7,432 nt of DNA, from positions 1-7,432 of the forward strand of contig CABQQJ010000033.1 of assembly GCA_902466275.1 (NCBI GenBank), written 5' to 3'. The translations under genes and the position numbers were made by a program. The stretch is from an uncultured Veillonella sp. Its GTDB lineage: Bacteria; Bacillota; Negativicutes; Veillonellales; Veillonellaceae. The stretch's first letter is position 1, and each line of letters starts with the position of its first letter. The notes under the pieces are model-generated. The model searched no databases and was not told the origin of the DNA. It worked only from the letters and a program-made list of their open reading frames with translations. Below are positions 4,399-7,432 of the stretch, in pieces.

Positions 4399-7300
4399 TT
4401 ATTTGAAGTATTTTACACCAGATGTAAAGATTGGCATTTCTAATTGACCAGGAATATTTTTACTAATACCTGCACCGCAGCGTTCGGAGTGAGCCATCTT
4501 ACCGAATACGCGACCATCTGGACTATAAATGCCTTCGATAGCAGCTACAGATTGGTTTGGATTGAAGCGGCTATCCATGGAAGCAATACCATCAAAGTCT
4601 ACATATTGTGTAGCGATTTGGCCAGTTTTATTGAACTCTAACACTTGTTGAGGAGACGCTATAAAGCGACCTTCGCCGTGAGAAATTGGTACCGTGTAAA
4701 TTTCTCCAGCTTTAGCATCACTCATCCAAGGGGACTTTGTGGAAATAACTTTCGTATTAACCATGCGAGATAAGTGACGACCAATCGTGTTGTATGTCAA
4801 TGTAGGATGATCTTCGGTTAAGGTTTCAATGTGTCCACCAGGTAACAAGCCTAACTTGATGAGCGCTTGGAAGCCGTTACAAATACCTAATACAAGGCCA
4901 TCTTGTTTGTACAAGAGGTTTTCTAAACCTTCTGCAAGGTATGGGTTGCGGAAGAGGGTGGCTATGAATTTACCAGAACCATCTGGCTCATCACCGGCAC
5001 TGAAACCTCCTGGGAACATAAGAATTTGAGACTCTGCTAATTTAGCTTTGATTACGTCGATAGATTCTTTTAATTGTTCTGGAGTTTGGTTGCGAATGAG
5101 CACGATATCTGTTTCTGCACCAGCCCGTTCAAAGGCGCGAGCAGAGTCAAATTCACAGTTTGTGCCAGGGAATACTGGGATGAGAACTTTTGGTTTGGCA
5201 CCTAGGGAGGCGCTGCGAGATTTAGCGTGTTGATCATGAATATAAGCGACTGCTTCTCCAAAGCCGTTTGGTGCATGCATAGGGAAGATAACGTTTAGAG
5301 GTGCTTCATAAGCAGCTTGTATTTCTTTGAGCGATACGGATTGTCCTTCCCATTCGATAACAGGTGTGGCTTGGGTTACACCGATAACTTTCACATCAGG
5401 TAATTCTAAAAGATAATTAACAGCCGTAATATCTACTTCAACGATGAAGGAACCAAGAGCTGGTTGGAAGATACCACGTTCAGCGTATTTATCGAATTTA
5501 ACACCAATATTGTTGCCAAGGGCCATTTTAGTGACTGCTTCAGGAATGCCGCCTTGATCAACTACATAGGCAGAGTAAACGCGACCTTTTTCAATTTGTT
5601 CTTGTAGTGTATCGCAGTTTTCTTTGAATCGATCCCAATCAGGGGTGTCATCGTATGTACGAGGTACATCGAAGAATACGAGTCGGTGATCTACGCCTTT
5701 AAGGTCTTGGCTCACAATATTATCTACATGAGCTGTACCAACCGCAAAGGATACGAGAGTAGGGGGAACGGTAAGATCCATAAATGTACCGCTCATAGAG
5801 TCCTTGCCGCCGATAGCGCCGATTTCAAGTTCTTTTTGTGCCTTATAAGCACCGAGAAGTGCAGCTACTGGTTTACCCCAAGATTCTTTAGAGTTGAGGC
5901 GTTCGAAATATTCTTGTAATGTTAAGTATGCATCTTCTCGGCGACCGCCAAGAGCTACTAATTTTGCTACAGATAAAAGCACTGCATATTGTGCACCATG
6001 ATAAGGGCTCCATGCAGATAACTCGGGTACAAAGCCATGAGTCATGATGCTAGCCGTTGTAGTTTCACCGTTTAGAACAGGTAATTTAGCCACCATGCCT
6101 TGGGTAGGTGTTTTTTGGAACTTACCACCGAATGGCATGAGCACCGTATTAGCACCCACAGTGCTGTCAAAGCGCTCTGCTAAGCCTTGTTGGGAGGCTG
6201 CATTTAAATCGGATACAGCTGCGAGCCATTTTTCTTTGAAGTTATCTGCACTAGCAGAACCGCGTAAGAAGTAAGAACGATCTGCTGGAGCTTTTACGAT
6301 AGCTTCTTGTTGTTGACTAGCACCATTTGTATTTAAAAAGTCGCGGCTAATATCTACAATTGTTTCGCCATTCCAGTTCATAACAAGGCGATTTGTATCA
6401 GTTACATCTGCTACAACTGTGCATTCCAAGTTTTCTTCGTCGCAGTATGATTTGAACGCTTCTACATCAGAAGCGGCGATGACACAGGCCATGCGCTCTT
6501 GTGATTCAGAAATGGCTAACTCTGTACCATCGAGGCCAGCGTATTTTTTAGGGACTAAGTCGAGATTGATTGATACACCATCAGTTAGTTCACCGATAGC
6601 GACAGATACACCGCCTGCACCAAAGTCATTACAACGTTTGATAAGTGTCGTTACTTCGCCACGACGGAATAAACGTTGAATTTTTCGTTCTGTGAGGGCG
6701 TTGCCTTTCTGAACCTCTGCACCGCATGTGGATAGAGAATCAACGGTATGTTCTTTAGAGGAACCTGTAGCGCCGCCACAGCCATCACGACCAGTTTTAC
6801 CGCCCAGTAATACTACAACATCACCGGCAGTCGGCTCTTCGCGGCGAACTTGGTTGCGAGGTGCGGCACCGATAACAGCACCAATTTCCATGCGTTTTGC
6901 TACGTAGCCAGGATGGTAATATTCTTTTACTTCACCTGTAGCAAGGCCAATTTGGTTGCCGTAAGAGGAATAACCACGAGCCGCTTCTTGGGTGATTTTC
7001 TTTTGTGGTAGTTTTCCTTCTAACGTATCTTCAAGGCTTGTATGTGGATCGCCAGAGCCTGTGATGCGCATAGCTTGGTATACGTAAGCGCGGCCACTCA
7101 ATGGGTCGCGAATACAGCCACCTAAACAGGTAGCTGCGCCACCAAATGGTTCGATTTCGGTAGGGTGGTTATGGGTTTCGTTTTTGAACAATAACAACCA
7201 TTCTTCGGTTTTGCCGTTTACATCGACAGGTACGATGATGGTACATGCATTGATTTCATCGGATTCATCGAGATTTGTTAGGACGCCAGCGTGGCGTAAT

Positions 7301-7431
7301 TCTTTTACAGCCAATGTAGCCATGTCCATGAGGGAGCGAGCTTTTTTCTTAGTCGTGTAGAGCTCAGCACGGCCTTCCATATATTCTTCGAGGGCTTCCT
7401 TTATAGAGCCTGTGAAGCGACTGTCTTCAAT
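4399..7431 (-). CDS. purL: Phosphoribosylformylglycinamidine synthase (FGAM synthase), single-chain clostridial type, 5'-truncated
   Basis: Fourth step of de novo purine synthesis: FGAR + ATP + glutamine give FGAM + ADP + Pi + glutamate. The frame stays open to the right edge (17 more codons, I-E-D-S-R-F-T-G, upstream of the Met codon at 7380), so that Met is internal and 1010 residues are visible. The single-chain form runs to about 1,250 residues, so roughly the first 240 are missing. Numbered from that Met: the ATP/FGAR-binding AIRS-like half starts with ETHNHPTEIEPFGGAAT (68-84), DPLSGR (92-97) and GDP (110-112); NDFGAGG (251-257) is another synthetase-core motif; the second AIRS-like half includes GAIGGKDSMSG (521-531); the C-terminal class I glutaminase starts near 730 (VLIPVFPGTNCE), with FPGGFSAGDE (789-798), nucleophile C834 in GICNGFQ, and H964 and E966 in MAHSER completing the triad. 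One polypeptide replaces the separate PurS, PurL and PurQ of Bacillus. Other purine genes may lie upstream, outside the window. Confidence 0.96.
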   Translation of the reverse strand: MEDSRFTGSIKEALEEYMEGRAELYTTKKKARSLMDMATLAVKELRHAGVLTNLDESDEINACTIIVPVDVNGKTEEWLLLFKNETHNHPTEIEPFGGAATCLGGCIRDPLSGRAYVYQAMRITGSGDPHTSLEDTLEGKLPQKKITQEAARGYSSYGNQIGLATGEVKEYYHPGYVAKRMEIGAVIGAAPRNQVRREEPTAGDVVVLLGGKTGRDGCGGATGSSKEHTVDSLSTCGAEVQKGNALTERKIQRLFRRGEVTTLIKRCNDFGAGGVSVAIGELTDGVSINLDLVPKKYAGLDGTELAISESQERMACVIAASDVEAFKSYCDEENLECTVVADVTDTNRLVMNWNGETIVDISRDFLNTNGASQQQEAIVKAPADRSYFLRGSASADNFKEKWLAAVSDLNAASQQGLAERFDSTVGANTVLMPFGGKFQKTPTQGMVAKLPVLNGETTTASIMTHGFVPELSAWSPYHGAQYAVLLSVAKLVALGGRREDAYLTLQEYFERLNSKESWGKPVAALLGAYKAQKELEIGAIGGKDSMSGTFMDLTVPPTLVSFAVGTAHVDNIVSQDLKGVDHRLVFFDVPRTYDDTPDWDRFKENCDTLQEQIEKGRVYSAYVVDQGGIPEAVTKMALGNNIGVKFDKYAERGIFQPALGSFIVEVDITAVNYLLELPDVKVIGVTQATPVIEWEGQSVSLKEIQAAYEAPLNVIFPMHAPNGFGEAVAYIHDQHAKSRSASLGAKPKVLIPVFPGTNCEFDSARAFERAGAETDIVLIRNQTPEQLKESIDVIKAKLAESQILMFPGGFSAGDEPDGSGKFIATLFRNPYLAEGLENLLYKQDGLVLGICNGFQALIKLGLLPGGHIETLTEDHPTLTYNTIGRHLSRMVNTKVISTKSPWMSDAKAGEIYTVPISHGEGRFIASPQQVLEFNKTGQIATQYVDFDGIASMDSRFNPNQSVAAIEGIYSPDGRVFGKMAHSERCGAGISKNIPGQLEMPIFTSGVKYFK

Positions 7432-7432
7432 A

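Noticed and set aside
4444..6679. Several plus-strand frames of 61-86 residues opposite purL
   Set aside because: They lie antisense to a highly conserved enzyme, have odd compositions and no domain; open frames here follow from purL codon use.
7378..7380. ATG at 7380 (minus) as the purL start
   Set aside because: The frame continues upstream to the window edge with plausible sequence (SRFTGSIKEALEEY), and about 240 N-terminal residues of the single-chain family would otherwise be missing.
1..7432. Mobile element, CRISPR array or defence system
   Set aside because: No transposase or integrase frame, no spaced repeats of CRISPR type, no target-site duplications; all long frames belong to housekeeping or transport families.

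Overview
The window looks like ordinary chromosomal sequence from a low-GC, anaerobic, Gram-negative-type Firmicute. The best guess is a Veillonella-like member of the Negativicutes. The grounds are the single-chain clostridial-type PurL, a class A flavodiiron protein, an OPT-family transporter end, AT-rich spacers with consensus sigma-A promoters, and GC-rich hairpin plus T-tract terminators. The genus is an inference from gene content, not a proven assignment.

Layout. The left part reads rightward. It holds the C-terminal end of an OPT-family transporter (its 5' part lies outside the window) closed by a strong terminator. A 351-bp spacer follows, with a good promoter and several inverted repeats. 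Next come a lipoprotein amino-acid-binding protein of an ABC importer, a homocysteine S-methyltransferase (mmuM type) and its terminator. The right part reads leftward. It holds a tRNA-Ser(GGA) with its own promoter and terminator, a flavodiiron protein with its own promoter and terminator, and most of purL, whose 5' end runs off the right edge. The two transcription directions meet at about 2578-2654, where two terminators lie head to head.

How the genes work together. The binding protein and the methyltransferase could form a small sulfur-amino-acid salvage pair: uptake of an amino acid, then methyl transfer to homocysteine to make methionine. No permease or ATPase gene is next to them, and the ligand cannot be read from the sequence. 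The flavodiiron protein would remove O2 or NO in the cytoplasm. PurL carries out the fourth step of de novo purine synthesis. Each leftward unit has its own terminator, so these look like separate transcription units.

I found no mobile element, CRISPR array, phage gene, toxin-antitoxin pair or clearly new system. The least explained sequence is the control region upstream of the binding-protein gene (about 471-656). There a near-consensus promoter is flanked by two ATACC/GGTAT inverted repeats, one a 22-bp perfect palindrome placed at the predicted transcription start. Three copies of a CTATATC element lie upstream, and a hairpin lies just before the ribosome binding site.
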